Notes under the pieces: generated by a model
The model's database searches: none
What the model saw: the letters and a program-made list of their open reading frames with translations, nothing else
Told to the model about the DNA's origin: nothing
Position numbers and translations under genes: made by a program
Shown: piece after piece, positions 20,759-32,436 of the stretch
Numbering within the stretch: the first letter of the stretch is position 1
How the letters are laid out: every line of letters starts with the position of its first letter
NCBI GenBank assembly: GCA_019454045.1
Contig: SKCR01031814.1
Span: 22,697-86,696 of the forward strand
DNA length: 64,000 bases
Source of the DNA: Zanthoxylum bungeanum
Taxonomy: Eukaryota; Streptophyta; Magnoliopsida; Sapindales; Rutaceae
Direction of reading: 5' to 3'

Positions 20759-22942
20759 TGACCGGCGTAAACAAACACGTATAACGCAAGCGCACGTATC
20801 GTTCAAGTAGTATAAAAATATCGATCCCACGAGGACTTAATTTTACTGTTGTTATTAATTATTGAATCTATTTATTTACAGATATCTAATTGAGTGAGAA
20901 GAGAATGATTACTTGATTGATTTGGTTGATTGTAGTTTTTCTAAATAAATAAATAAATAAAAAGACAAAAGAAAATACTAAGGAAAATAACAAAAGACAC
21001 AAAGATCTAGGGTTGTGAGTCTTTCTAATATCTTTTAAAAGATGAAGTGAGTGATTTTATGTTTGTGTATGTAATAAATCGTTTACTAACCTGGAACACG
21101 AAATTATGCGAAAGCCTCTGTCGATGGTCAGACGCAAATACCCAGTTTAACCCAATTGAACCATATGTCTATGTCAACCAAATTATCTGGATTCATTAAG
21201 TTTAAGTTCCAATTATGGCTACCCCCGCCCGACAGGTATATGTCTATCCTGTAAAGAAATCTATTAAAGGGTTATCTATCCTCAAGGAAGATCGTGGGCT
21301 ATTAAGTCTAAGGCTGAAACCTAAAATCTCTATGTCTAGTTCATTTTAGATTTACCACATCAATCTTATTGGTGATCAGACAACAAGAAGCATTAAGCTT
21401 AAGACTTAATAAGTAAACCTTTAAATTACCCAAACTATAAAATAACCCCTTATAAACTGGTGATATTAGAAATCATCACAACCCCAGATAACTAACACAT
21501 AACTAGGGCTAGTAAAAACTTAAAAGTAAAAGACATAACGTAAAAATGCTGAAAAGTAAAAGACATAAAGTAAAAGCTGAAAAGTAAATTACATTAAAAT
21601 AAAATACTAAGGTAAAATGATCAACTTTTACTATTTACTATTTAGATATCTCCCTTAATATAATATATTAACTTGTGATTATTTTACCAACCAGCCATAT
21701 AGGCGGTAATCTGATTAAGTCAAATTAAGTCCAACCAGCCATAAAGGCGGAACCAAAATAAACCTGCCATATAGGCGGTAAGAAAATATAATTACCAACC
21801 GACCAATCTGGCGGTATCCTTGATTAGTCAGGTTTAAAATGATTTACCAACCGACCAATATGACGGTATCATTTTTAAGTCATCATTTTAAATAGTGAAT
21901 ATATTATTTTTAAGGGAGATTAATCTAAATAGTAACAGTAATGAATTACCTTTCACCCTAGTTGGGGAAGTACCTCCTCATGGTGAATAGTAAAAACTGT
22001 AAAAAGTAAGAAAGTAAATTACTATTATTACAGAACGTAATTAAAATTAATTACAAAACTAAAAACTAAAATAAACTAGATAGAAAACTCCCTATTTACA
22101 TCAGAGAATTCAGAGAGAGGAAGGTACATTTGAAACTGAAACATCGAGCTGAATTTATAGGCCTCGATAAGCTCTGGGCGTCGCGATGCCAGCCTCTTTT
22201 GGTCGTGGCATGCTGAGGTGATGACACGTGGCGATTTTGGATAAGGTGATAAGGTGACACGGCAAGGTGGTTGGAGCTCAATTATTGTGACACATGGCGG
22301 CTTCTGATTGGTCGGCTCAGATTCTTATCCGCCACGTGTCAGATACAGATAAATGAGTCAATGATTGATGCTGACGTGGCGCTGACATGGCGACACGTGG
22401 CAAAGTGACTGTTGGTACCATAGAATTGCGACACGTGGCACGCTGTGATTGGTTGCTGATGACATGGCGATGATGTGGCAGTTTGACTCGGTCAACTGGT
22501 GATGTGGACGATGACGTGGCTGACAGGTGGAGTGACACGTGGCAACACGTGGCGATGGCGACTGTCGACACCGTAGGATGATGACACGTGTCATGGCACA
22601 CATTAGCAGATCGGCTGTGATGGTGACACGTGGCACGACACACGTTAGCAAAGTCAAACTTTTCTCAGATTCTGACTTGTGGACCCGGCGCACGTTAGCA
22701 CTGTTCGGCGCATGTTAGGCGTCGCGACGCTGAAGGTCATGGCATCGCGATGCGGCAAATTACCAAAATGCCTTTTTCATCAAATTTTCACTGTTTTGGC
22801 CCAAATCACCTCCAGAGTGTCCTGAAACTTTATTTATCTACAAAATAACACAAAACACATCAAAATATTCACAAAACTCAAGAAACTATATAAAATCTTA
22901 GGTTAAATGAGTGGAAAATAGTGATAGATTTACCACTCATCA
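20759..22942 (-). repeat. 5' LTR of element 2
   Basis: Near-identical to 11,545-13,667 apart from small indels; for example it is longer around 22,540 and 22,690-22,750. It also carries at least eight CACGTG cores (22,220-22,640) and GCGTCGCGACGC-type palindromes at 22,720 and 22,743. The high LTR similarity suggests a fairly recent insertion. Confidence 0.9.
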
Positions 22943-22947
22943 TATAG

Positions 22948-23570
22948 TCCATTGGGACATCCTCATCATGCCAAGTCTCCAAACATGTATTGTCAACTGG
23001 GATGTCCACGCAAAGTCTTCATTCGGGTATAGTCCATTGGGATATCCTCCTCATGCCAAATCTCCAAACATATATTATCGACTGAGATGTCCACACAAAG
23101 TCTTCATTCGGGTATTGTCGACTGGAATATCCTCCTCATACCAAGTCTTCATATATATAAAGTGAGGCTGCTGGATATTCCAATGCAAAATACATTGCTT
23201 CGTCGTATGGAATGAATGGTAGGAAAAATGGTTAAAATGGAAGGACATGCCTTTTTCATTTCTTAGTCGAATGGAGGAGATGACAATCCTTCCATGTAGT
23301 ATGGAGGAGATGATAATCCTTCTATGTCGTATGGAGGAGATAACAATCCTTCCACCTAGTCTGGAGTTGAAGGTAATCCATACATGTCATATGGAGGAGA
23401 TGGAAAACCTTTCAGTCATCTGAAAGAGGTGATAGTCCCTCCATGTCGTATGGAAATGATAACAATTCTTTTATGTAGCCAGATGGCCATCCACCTTTTC
23501 GCATGGAGAATATGACAATCCTTCCACGTAGTCTGAAGCAGATGACATTCACAGAGTATACTTCTTAGTC
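22948..23570. repeat. Right part of the element 3 tandem array
   Basis: The 85-bp units continue after element 2 (CCATTGGGACATCCTC, GTCTCCAAACATGTATT, to about 23,150). They grade into shorter units of roughly 45-50 bases with ATGGAGGAGATGA-AATCCTTC up to about 23,570. The interval 23,571-23,910 has no recognisable content. Confidence 0.8.
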
Positions 23571-23910
23571 GATTGGGTATGTTGGAGGATTATGAGGGTA
23601 TTCTCATGTCGACTGGGAGAAGTATATTGATTGGGTCCGATGATGGTTTATGTGGTCGATTGAAGCAATTGGGTTTCTCCCTAAGTTGTAGTTTTGTGAA
23701 GGTCATTTTTTTTTTAAAAAAAAAAGTAACCAATGAATACTTGTTTGGGAAGCTATGATGTCCCCAAAGTGACAATATGTGGCCTATGGCTCTTTTTTGT
23801 AGTCTAATTGCATCAAGTGACGCCTTATTGAGATATATTGCTAGCATATCATTATTAGGTCGCTTGGGAGGATTCAAGATTCTTTCATTGTGATGGTTGG
23901 TAGAGCTTCA

Positions 23911-24554
23911 TGTACGGGCCAAATTTGGTCCAAGGGCAATTTTGACCTTTTACTTCAGACCCAATACTGAACGCACCCCAGACACCCCAACATAAGAACT
24001 AGGCCCAAGTTGCTACATAAAACCCACACACTAAAAGAAGCCCAAATTTAGTAGTCAGCATTGGCCCAAAGATGGTTCACAAGCCTATGTCCAAACTGTA
24101 TCCAATACTCACCATGCGCCAGCCTATGAAACGCCCAGAGCCATAAATACCCCTCATAACTCAGCCGTTTCCAGCCTCATAACGGAAAAATAATTAAAGG
24201 CAATTAAGCACGCCCATTTTCCAAGTATCTATATAAGAAGAGGAATTCACCCAGGCTCGGACACACGCGATTCACTACTCACAGCTCGATAGTCTTCTCT
24301 CCAGTACTTTCATCATATCCTACCCACCGCCCTCACGGTAACTCATCGGGATCAAGGTAATATCGGACCTTGCTCCGCCTCTTACGACAACTATTAGCCC
24401 ATCTTCATTACTGACTTGGGCATCGGAGTGCCTACGGCTTCCACCACACCGGTGGGTAGACTCTCCACGTTCACTCTTCCTTTGTTTTGCAGGATCGCTG
24501 GTGCCCTAACCTACGAAATCTTGATTGTGGACCTCGGGCGAAAACCAGCGTCTA
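23911..24554 (+). repeat. Diverged LTR in opposite orientation inside element 3
   Basis: Begins TGTACGGGCCAAATTTGG and ends in the reverse complement of the element 3 LTR end (CCTACGAAATCTTGATTGTGG, then TCTA). It is therefore a plus-strand relative of the element 3 LTR, which also has TG...TA ends. It interrupts the gag frame at 24,554. No clean target duplication is seen (CTTCA versus AACTT), so a deletion or rearrangement probably accompanied it. Confidence 0.7.
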
Positions 24555-25526
24555 AACTTCCTCTCTTATTTTCCACTTATCCTCCTTCCATTTGATCTCA
24601 ATGTGGGCACGAGCCATGGCTTGATCCATTGTGTAGCATCGAAATTTAGTGAGATTTTTATAGAGTAATCCATTTCTGAATGCTTCCACTACAGTAGGCT
24701 GATGGAGATATGGGATTGTTATCCTCTCTTTATTGAAGCGAGCCACGTAGCTTCGCAAGGAATCCTCTTCCATTGATGGATGGCATTGAGGTCATTTGTG
24801 GTCTTCTTAAGCTTGCACGAACTTGCAAAATGCTCCATAAATTTGTATGCTAGCTGTTGGTAAGACTCGATGGATCTGTATGAGATATTGATGAACCAGG
24901 TGAGGGCAGGACCAGCCAATATTTCTCCAAATCCTCTGCACATTCCAGCCTCTCATTGGTGAGAGGTCAGACCCGTTGACATCATCTTGTATTTGTAATG
25001 GACAACATGGTCATCTGGGTCAGTTGATCCATCACACATCTTCATATCTGAAGGACTGAACTTCATTGGTAGTTTAATGGAAGTGATGGTCTCCATAAAT
25101 GAAGTATCAAAAATTGTTCCGGCCCGACTTCCTTATTGGTAGCCTGACAGCGAGGAGGCTGGATAAAATTACTTCTTTGAATTCTAACATTTCTTTGCAC
25201 ATGTTGGAAGTGACTTGTTGCGCTTGGTCAACTGGGGAAATTGGTTCATTTCTTGGATCGTTCCGGGGGTGGTCGTTTGGGGGTGGATCATCATTTGGCA
25301 CATCGTTGAATGCCTCCAAGAGATTAGATAAGATTGTATGATTTTTGGGATTATCTAAAGTTTCACGTTGTTGGGAAGTTGAAGAAATTTGCTCCAGTTG
25401 CTTCTGGAGGGTTATATTGGAGCTTCGCATGGCTTGATTCTCTTCTTTTAAGGCGCGTAATCGTTCTTGGAGTATGGCCAGCTGCGTGGTCACAGAATCT
25501 GGTGTTTGCTCACTGCTAGAAGCCAT
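24555..25526 (-). pseudogene. gag pseudogene of element 3
   Basis: Ty3/gypsy-type Gag. It starts at the ATG at 25,526 (MASSSEQTPDSVTTQLAIL) with an N-terminal coiled coil, then a Retrotrans_gag-like region (GPALTWFINI, SYQQLAYKFMEHF, ARFNKERITIPYL, AFRNGL). Stops and frame changes near 25,110, 24,955 and 24,770 break it. The 3' end is cut by the inverted LTR. Confidence 0.8.
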
Positions 25527-25587
25527 GGTTGGCTGTGTTTTAGGAAACCGTAGACTGAGAGATCTTTGCCTGCTATAAATCGCTAAG

Positions 25588-25605
25588 GCCCCAATGTGGG
25601 CGCCA
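25588..25605 (-). other. Primer-binding-site-like sequence of element 3
   Basis: The minus strand reads TGGCGCCCACATTGGGGC three bases inside the LTR end, a common start for plant Ty3/gypsy primer sites. The tRNA was not identified. Confidence 0.55.
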
Positions 25606-25608
25606 AAT

Positions 25609-26196
25609 TATGGATATTGGATTTCACCCGAGGTCCACAATCGAGAATTTGTAGGTTGGGGCACTAGCGATCCTGCAAAACAAAGGTAGAGTGAGCAGGG
25701 AGCACTGTCCATCGGTGTGGTGGGTGCCGAAGGCACTCCGACGCTCAAGTCAGTATGGAGACAAGCTGTATATAATGGAAGAATAAGGTCGGAAGTTACC
25801 TTGACTTCTGTTGACTGTCGTGAGGGCGGTGGCTAGTGTTTAAGGAATGAGAAGCTAAGAGAGCTCGAGTATGAGAGCTAAGGCTTGAATCCCTATATTT
25901 TGAATTGTGTTGCTATTTTATAGGTGAAGAAATGTGACTTCATTAGTTGGCATAAGTCCCACAACGTGCTCATGTATTTGATGAAAGGTCATAGCATGTA
26001 GAAATATGTTTGGTGTTAGGAAAAATGGGGTAGCAGTTGGTATATAAGAAGATAGGATTGTCTTTAAGCTATTGGTTCAATTATAGTCCAATAATACTAA
26101 ATTTTCTGGGGTGGGTCTCTTCTTTTGGGCCTTGCTTACTGTTGGGTTTGAAATGAAAAGACGATTTTACCCTTGGGTCCAAATTTGGCCCGTACA
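25609..26196 (-). repeat. 5' LTR of element 3
   Basis: Starts TATGGATATTGG and ends GGCCCGTACA on the plus strand, followed directly by the GTATG duplication. It pairs with 9,027-9,579. Confidence 0.85.
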
Positions 26197-26201
26197 GTAT
26201 G

Positions 26202-26690
26202 GCATTCACATTTTTGTATTGGCCATTGCAAGAAAGCATTAGATCCTTAATGACAAGGTTAGTTGGCTTGTGTAAGAGAATATAATCTCTACCATTTCTC
26301 TCACTTCCTAAGGTTAACATTTTACAAACATTCACACAAGTGTTGTGAGAAAGATTTGAGAGAAAATAGAAAGAGTTCAAACATTCAAAAATGTTGTGAG
26401 AGTGTTTGAAATTTCTAAAGCCAAACACCAATTGTGACATCTTGATTCTCTAAATCGTTTAAAGTTTAATCTTTGTGAGTGAATCTCACACTTCGGTTTG
26501 TTTGTTTCGAGTCATAGTTCAGAAGATCGAGTGGTTGATCCAAGTGTTGGACAACAAAGAATTGATCTTGGCTACTACAACAAAGGGAGAATGCAAAGAA
26601 AATTTTAAAGATCCATACCGGACCCAGTGCCACCACAAGCAAATTCCGTCGCACTAAGGAAAGTCATTTCCTACAATTGGCATCGAGAGC
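26202..26690 (+). mobile_element. Element 4 (Ty1/copia): remainder of 5' LTR and primer site
   Basis: The LTR ends CCTACA at 26,675. Two bases later TGGCATCGAGAGC (26,678-26,690) resembles the initiator tRNA-Met primer site TGGTATCAGAGC with one substitution and one extra base. The upstream sequence continues the fragment at 8,810-9,026. Confidence 0.7.
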
Positions 26691-28625
26691 TTAATGTTGA
26701 AATTTTTTCTTAACCCTTCTCATTTTATCTTTAATAATTTATATGAGATATAGATTATTAAAATGCATGTTGTGATGAGTATATACAATTTGATTAATGA
26801 GATGAATGGTTTTAATATTCATGTGATGAATGTTTAATTTTGATTCATGTGTTGCGTTGATCGTTAATTTTTCCTGCTCTTTTTTTTTTAGCATTGGAAA
26901 TGTAAGACCATAAGGTCATATTCTTTCAAGTATTGTAAGTTTAGACCATAAGGTCATTTTCTTTCAAGTGTTGTAAGTTCATTTTCTTTGTAATAAGTTC
27001 ATAATGTAACAATTTGTAACTTGGATGAGCCGATGCCGTGAATGACTTTTGACAAAGAAATTCCGTAAGGAACTCAACAAAACTCCATGGAACAAGTTTT
27101 GAAGACCAATGGATGCCTTGGATTTATTGTACTAATTAGATTAGTATAGAAAAATAAGAGCCCGGTCAACATAATTTGTAATATGTTTGATTTTGCAATT
27201 TCCTGCCCCTGGAAACTGGGTTATGTCGCGATGCAACTCATTTGTGCGTCGCGACGCGCCTAGCAAATGGATACAGGGGCTTTTGCCTCGTCACCTTACG
27301 TCGCGACGCGACTCTGTGCTGGGACAATTCCAGTTTCTCGACGCCAACATGTGCGTGTCGCGACGCCCACATGTGCGCGTCGCGACGCCCAGACTTGGTT
27401 TATATGAATGTTTTAAATTATTTATTAACATGTCATATTGTCTAGGGTGAATACTCTTGCATTTTCACATGCCATAACATGTAGATATGTATGATATTCT
27501 AGTCATAAAATATGATTTTATGTAATTTAAAAGTTAAATAAGAATATGAGATGCATGCAAACGGATTAATAAGATTAATTGGTTTAAAGATTTAAAAATT
27601 ACGAATTCAAGTTTTAGAATCAAATGGACCTTATTAGTACATTATTTTCCTTGGTATATCGGATGGAAATCCGGACGTAAATTCCATAGCCGGTTCCGAA
27701 TGGACGGTAATATGGTCTGCACTCAGGATACAATACCACGTACCTTTGGAATAAATAATATGCTTTTATCGATTAAATGGTTTAATGACATTTGGTCCGT
27801 TCGTTGAATTCTAATTTTTAAAACCTATAAATGGACTAATAATTTAACAGTTAAATTGATTAGATCACTATAATAACTTGATTAAATTAGTTTAATTAAG
27901 TTAATTGGTTACTAGAGACTAATAGGTATTAGTGAATAAAATTTTAAGAGTTAAAATTGGTTAGATCACTAAATCATCAACTAGTATTAATTAAGGTTAT
28001 GACTTTAGCCGAGCATAATCTAAAATTCATAAGATACTAGTGATATAGAAACCTTACACTTTAAAATAGTGAGTGGGAGAGGGGTATACCACAATATATC
28101 CCACGATCTCCATTGTTATCCAGAAACGTGAGATTCAATAGGCGCCTCGAGACGGCTTTGCTTTCATCCCCCTACGGATGATGTCCTTTTTGGGTCAATA
28201 TCACGTTTGGATTCCGAAAGGATAGAGACTCTAGATGTATATGGTGATTTGACCTACCATATGACGACACTTCACTAGTTAAGTCCAATGGTTCTGAAAT
28301 AATGGGTCACACTCACAAAGGAATGGTTAAGTTGTTAATCAAAGCTTCATTGATCAAAATAACGGTAGTTGATTAATATAGGAATAAGAGTTATTTCAGA
28401 TATATTAATCAATTGAGAATGTCTCAGTCTATCACGCGAATACTTGACCTACCCTACGACAGCACTTATTTGTGGGATGATAGTTAACCGTGATATATTA
28501 ATTCTTTTTGGTTTCTAATTCATTATACATTGATCATGCATCACGTTTAATTTTATGTCTAAATGTTTGAAAATTTTAATATGCGACGAATGAATGTTGA
28601 ATGTGCATTTATTATTTTTTCAGCC
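26691..28625 (+). other. Leader of element 4 with TCGCGA palindrome cluster
   Basis: A 1.9-kb untranslated interval between primer site and gag. At 27,222-27,390 the phrase GTCGCGACGC or close variants occurs five times. At 27,655-27,745 a block closely resembles 16,900-17,010 of the solo LTR (shared GAATGGACGGTA, GATACAA-ACCACGTACC). The rest is AT-rich with no gene. Confidence 0.65.
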
Positions 28626-29606
28626 ATGGCATCTGCAATAATCTCAATTCTCAAACAACAAGAAAAATTAACCGGGGATAATTATGTTAAATGGAAAAAT
28701 GACATGAATGCTATCTTGGACTGCGAAGACCTTAAATTTGTCCTAATAGAGGAATGTCCTCATGAGCCAGCACGAAATGCTGGCAGAGCTGCATGTAATG
28801 CCTATAATAATTGGATTAAATCTGATGAGAAAGCCCATAACTATTTGATAGCATCTATGGCTGAGGTTCTTCCTGCACAACATGAGCCTATGGAGACTGC
28901 ATCAATGATTATGCAGTCCTTACAAAACATGTTTGGGCAACCTTCAGACCGGCAACAACATGAGGTGATAGTCTCTGTATTGACCGCTAGAATGAAGGAA
29001 GACGACCATGTGTTAAGGATGGTGTCTCATCTTAATATGGCTGAAATCCATGGTGCACGTATCAATATGCTAAGTTATGTGACAATGATCATGAAAACCC
29101 TTTCGAAGAGTTTCCTGCAGTTTAAAAGCAATTGTTCTATGAATAAGTTGACTTTTACGTTGACTGAACTGCTAAATGAGCTCACCAATTACGAGTCCAT
29201 TGAATCTTCTAAATTTGCAAAGAAGAAGAAGAAAAGCAATTGGAAGGCAAAGGCAAAACCAATGAAAAAGAAGAACAACAAAGGCTCTAAAGGAACCAAT
29301 GCTAAAGGAAAATGTTTCCATTGTGAACAACAAGGGCTTTGGAAAAGGAATTGTCTGAAATACCTTGCAGAGCTTAAAGAGAAGAAGAATACGGGTAAAT
29401 ACGATTTACTTGTCATTGAGTCTCTTTTGGTGGAGGATGATAAATCCATATGGATTGTTGATTCTGGTGCCACTAACCATGTTTGTTGTTCTTTGCAGCT
29501 ACTTGACTCATGGAGGGACCTTACTGAAGGTAGCTTCACCACGAGAGTTGGGACATGGCACATGGGGATGCTGTTTCAGAAAAAGCAGTGGGAGTTTCAA
29601 ATTTGA
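28626..29606 (+). pseudogene. Ty1/copia gag with start of protease (element 4)
   Basis: Starts MASAIISILKQQEKLTGDNY, the typical UBN2-type copia Gag opening; an upstream in-frame ATG at 28,563 is less likely. Gag features follow (FGQPSDRQQHE, LQFKSNCSMNKL, TLTELLNEL), then a Lys-rich tract. The nucleocapsid knuckle CFHCEQQGLWKRNC has Leu where the zinc-binding His should be. Next is the protease motif WIVDSGATNHVC. The frame departs from protease near 29,540 and ends at 29,606. Confidence 0.85.
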
Positions 29607-29980
29607 AATTAATAAAAGTTATTTATGTTTGAATGGTGTGCTATATATTCATGGTTTTCGCAGGAATTTGATTTCTGTAACAAAACTTATGGAATGTGGT
29701 TTTTCTATTCCATTTAATAATAAGCCAGTTATTATTAGTAGAAATGGATTAAAGATATGCACGGGAAACTTCAAAAATAATCTATATGTATTAAGGCCGT
29801 TAAAGCATGAATCACTACTTAATACTGAAATGTTTAAGATTGAATGATCTAAAACTAAACGACAAAAGATTTCTCATGATGATACCTATTTATGGCACCT
29901 TAGACTTTGTCACATTAACCTTGACCGGATAGATAGACTAATTAAGAACGAAGTTTTCACTGTTTGTTTTGATAGATTTG
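29590..29980 (+). pseudogene. Frameshifted copia protease end and GAG-pre-integrase fragment (element 4)
   Basis: In another frame come NGVLYIHGFRRNLISVTKLM and NNLYVLRPL, then after a stop the pre-integrase motif TYLWHLRLCHINLDRIDRL. All recognisable copia sequence stops near 29,980, before the integrase core. No 3' LTR of this element was found in the window. Confidence 0.75.
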
Positions 29981-30105
29981 ACTAAAATCAGGAGTATACG
30001 CGTAGTTAGGTAAGTATTCCACGTGATGAGTGCTGATGTAATGTTTCTTTAATAGATATGCATATATATAAAAATATGTGTGTGTATGTATATATGGTTA
30101 TTTAT

Positions 30106-32025
30106 TGGTGAGTGGTAAATGTATCACTATTTCCCACTCATTTAACCTAATATTTTGTATAGTTTCTTGAGTTTTGTGAATATTTTGATGTTTTTGTGTT
30201 ATTTTGTAGATAAATAAAGTTTCAGGACTCTTTGGAAGCAATTTGGGGCCAAAATAGTGAAAAACTGACAAAAAGGCAAAATTGTAATTTTGCGCGTCTC
30301 TGCGTCGCAACCGCTAACCTGTGCCGCCTGCTAAAATACACCGTGCCACGTGTAATAATCTGATAAGTTTGCTAAAATGCGCTGGATGCTAACGTACGCC
30401 TGCCACGTGTCACCATCATATGTTGCCGACAATCACCATCACCACGTGTCGTCTACGTGTCAGCCACGTGGCATCCACATCAGTCACATGCCAAGTCAGC
30501 TTGCCACGTGTCAACCACGTCATCATCAGCCAATCATCTTATGCCACATGTCATCATCACATGCTACCGACAATCCACATCGCCACGTCATCGCCATATC
30601 ATTGACACGTCAGCATAATCATTCAGCTCCCGAAGCTGCCGGACATGTGTCAGTCGATTCGTGAATTGCGCCGTAATTCATGGCGCGTCACGGCGCGCCC
30701 CACCTATTGAGGCCTATAAATTCAGCCGAATTTTCTGATTCAATATAAACCTTCTTCTATGTAATTCATTAAGAATACTATGAAGATTATATCTTGTTTG
30801 TTTAATTTCAGTTCTGTAATTAATTTTATTTACTTTTACGCACAGTTCTTACCTTTCTTTACTTTTTCAATTTTACTTTTCAGTTATGATGAGGTAACTC
30901 CCCCTGCTGGGGTAAAAGGTAAAGCTTTTATTATTGCTATTAAGATTAATCTCCCTTAATTGTAATATAATAACTATTTAAAACCTGACTTAATGAGGAT
31001 ACCGCTATATTGGCCGGTTGGTAATTAATTATAAATTGGTTTTAACCTGACTAAGCAAGGATACCGCCTGGTTGGTCGGTTGGTAATTAATTATTAATTT
31101 GACTTAATCAATATACCGCATATATGGTTGGTTGGTAATATCACACAAGTTAATATATTATATTAAGGGAGATATCTAAAATAGTAGTAATAGAAGTTGA
31201 TCCTTTAACCCCCAGCATTTTCTTTTATTGTACTTTTACCTTTTTAATTTCCAGCATTTTACTTTATGTTTTTTTATTTTTAAGCTTTTACTAGTTATAA
31301 ATATGGGTCGTAGCTAAGCCCGTTATCTGGGGTTGTGATGAATTCCAATATCACCAGTTTATAAGGGGTTATTTTATAGTTTGGGTAATACAAAGGTTTA
31401 CTTATTAAGTCTTAAGCTTAATGCTTCTTGTTAACTGGCCACTAATAAGATTGATCGGGTAAACTTAAAATAAACTTGACGAATGAATTTTAGGTTTCAG
31501 CCTTAGACTTAATAGCCCACGATCTTCCTTGAGGATAGATAACCCTTTAATAGACTTCCTTACAAGATAGACATATACTTGTTGGGCGGGGGGGATAGCC
31601 ACAATTGGAACTTAATCTTAATGAATCCAGGTAACTTGGTTGACATAGACATATGGTTTAATTGGGTTACACTGGGTATTTGCATCTGACCATCGACAGA
31701 GGCTTTTGCAGAATTTCATGTTCCAGGTTATTAAACCAATATATTACATAAACATGAAATAATCACTTCATCTTTAAAAAGGTATTAGAAGAATTCACAA
31801 CCCTGGATAATATTGAATTTTCCTTAAATTACTTTCGCGCTATTTTTACTTGTTTTAATTTTAAAGTCTCCATCTAATCAAAACAATCAATCTGTTAGGT
31901 ATTCGTAAATATTTGGCTTCATAAATTAATAGTTTAGGTATTAAGTCCTCGTGGGATCGATACTTTTTATACTACTTGAACGATACGTGCGCTTGCGTTA
32001 TACGAGTGTGATTACGCACCGGTCA
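30106..32025 (+). mobile_element. Solo LTR of the Athila-like family
   Basis: Begins TGGTGAGTGG and ends GCACCGGTCA. It aligns throughout with the element 2 LTR (reverse orientation), including five CACGTG cores at 30,350-30,510 and the GGTTGGTAATTAATTAT units at 31,010-31,140. No internal region follows. Flanking bases are TTTAT and TATAT, one mismatch, which is compatible with a decayed 5-bp duplication. Confidence 0.85.
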
Positions 32026-32436
32026 TATATAGATACGTTAATATAAACATTATGAGGTCTATATGTGATATGATGATACTATCTCGATGTACGAGTTATT
32101 ATCAATGGTTGGTAGATACACACACACACACACTTATATATATCGATATGATTGTATTTTGAACAAACATGTGATTTAATGTTATCGTTTTGTAAATTAT
32201 GAGTTATTTGTCAATGAAAGATGAGTTTGATATGTGTTGCGTGATGTGATTGACATGTGGATGAATACTCTTGTTTATCTGTTTTTCGGAAAAGTATTAT
32301 GAGAAATTTGTTTTTGAAGAATTTTTTTCTTTTGAACGAAATGTATTTAATTTCACTTTTGATATGATATGATATGTTTATGTCATGGTGTGCATACTAC
32401 ATTTTATTTGTTTTATGTTTTTGAAACCAATGTGAT
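32026..32436. other. Unassigned AT-rich spacer
   Basis: Contains a short (AC)n tract at about 32,109-32,131 and no recognisable gene or element end. It lies between the solo LTR and copia element 5, and may be remains of an older element that also includes 39,285 onward. Confidence 0.4.

Larger units (their letters stand above)
11545..22942 (-). mobile_element. Element 2: Athila-like non-autonomous retrotransposon carrying a LOG-like gene
   Basis: LTRs at 11,545-13,667 and 20,759-22,942 are flanked by an exact TATAG duplication (11,540-11,544 and 22,943-22,947). On the minus strand the order is 5' LTR, primer site, a zinc-knuckle gag-like ORF, the spacer motif seen after pol in Athila, a degraded accessory ORF, a LOG-like gene split by a 3.1-kb solo LTR, the non-coding block, polypurine tract and 3' LTR. 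No capsid, protease, reverse transcriptase or integrase was found, so it must depend on a related element. Its U5 half, primer-site spacing and 3' interior match element 1; its U3 differs. Confidence 0.92.
9027..26196 (-). mobile_element. Element 3: gag-only Ty3/gypsy retrotransposon, interrupted by element 2
   Basis: The two LTRs (9,027-9,579 and 25,609-26,196) share long stretches such as TTTGTAGGTTGGGGCACTAG and read TG...TA on the minus strand. A 5-bp target duplication GTATG flanks the element (9,022-9,026 and 26,197-26,201). On the minus strand the order is LTR, primer site, broken gag, an inverted LTR copy, a long tandem array and LTR. No protease, reverse transcriptase or integrase is seen, so it is non-autonomous. 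Element 2 sits inside the tandem array. Confidence 0.85.

Noticed and set aside
24552..24773. Treating this 73-codon frame as an independent small gene.
   Set aside because: Its content (ARFNKERITIPYL, AFRNGL) is the C-terminal part of Ty3/gypsy Gag continuing from 24,943.
29189..29563. Minus-strand frame opposite copia gag.
   Set aside because: Shadow of the gag frame; Lys-rich codons read in reverse give Phe/Leu runs.
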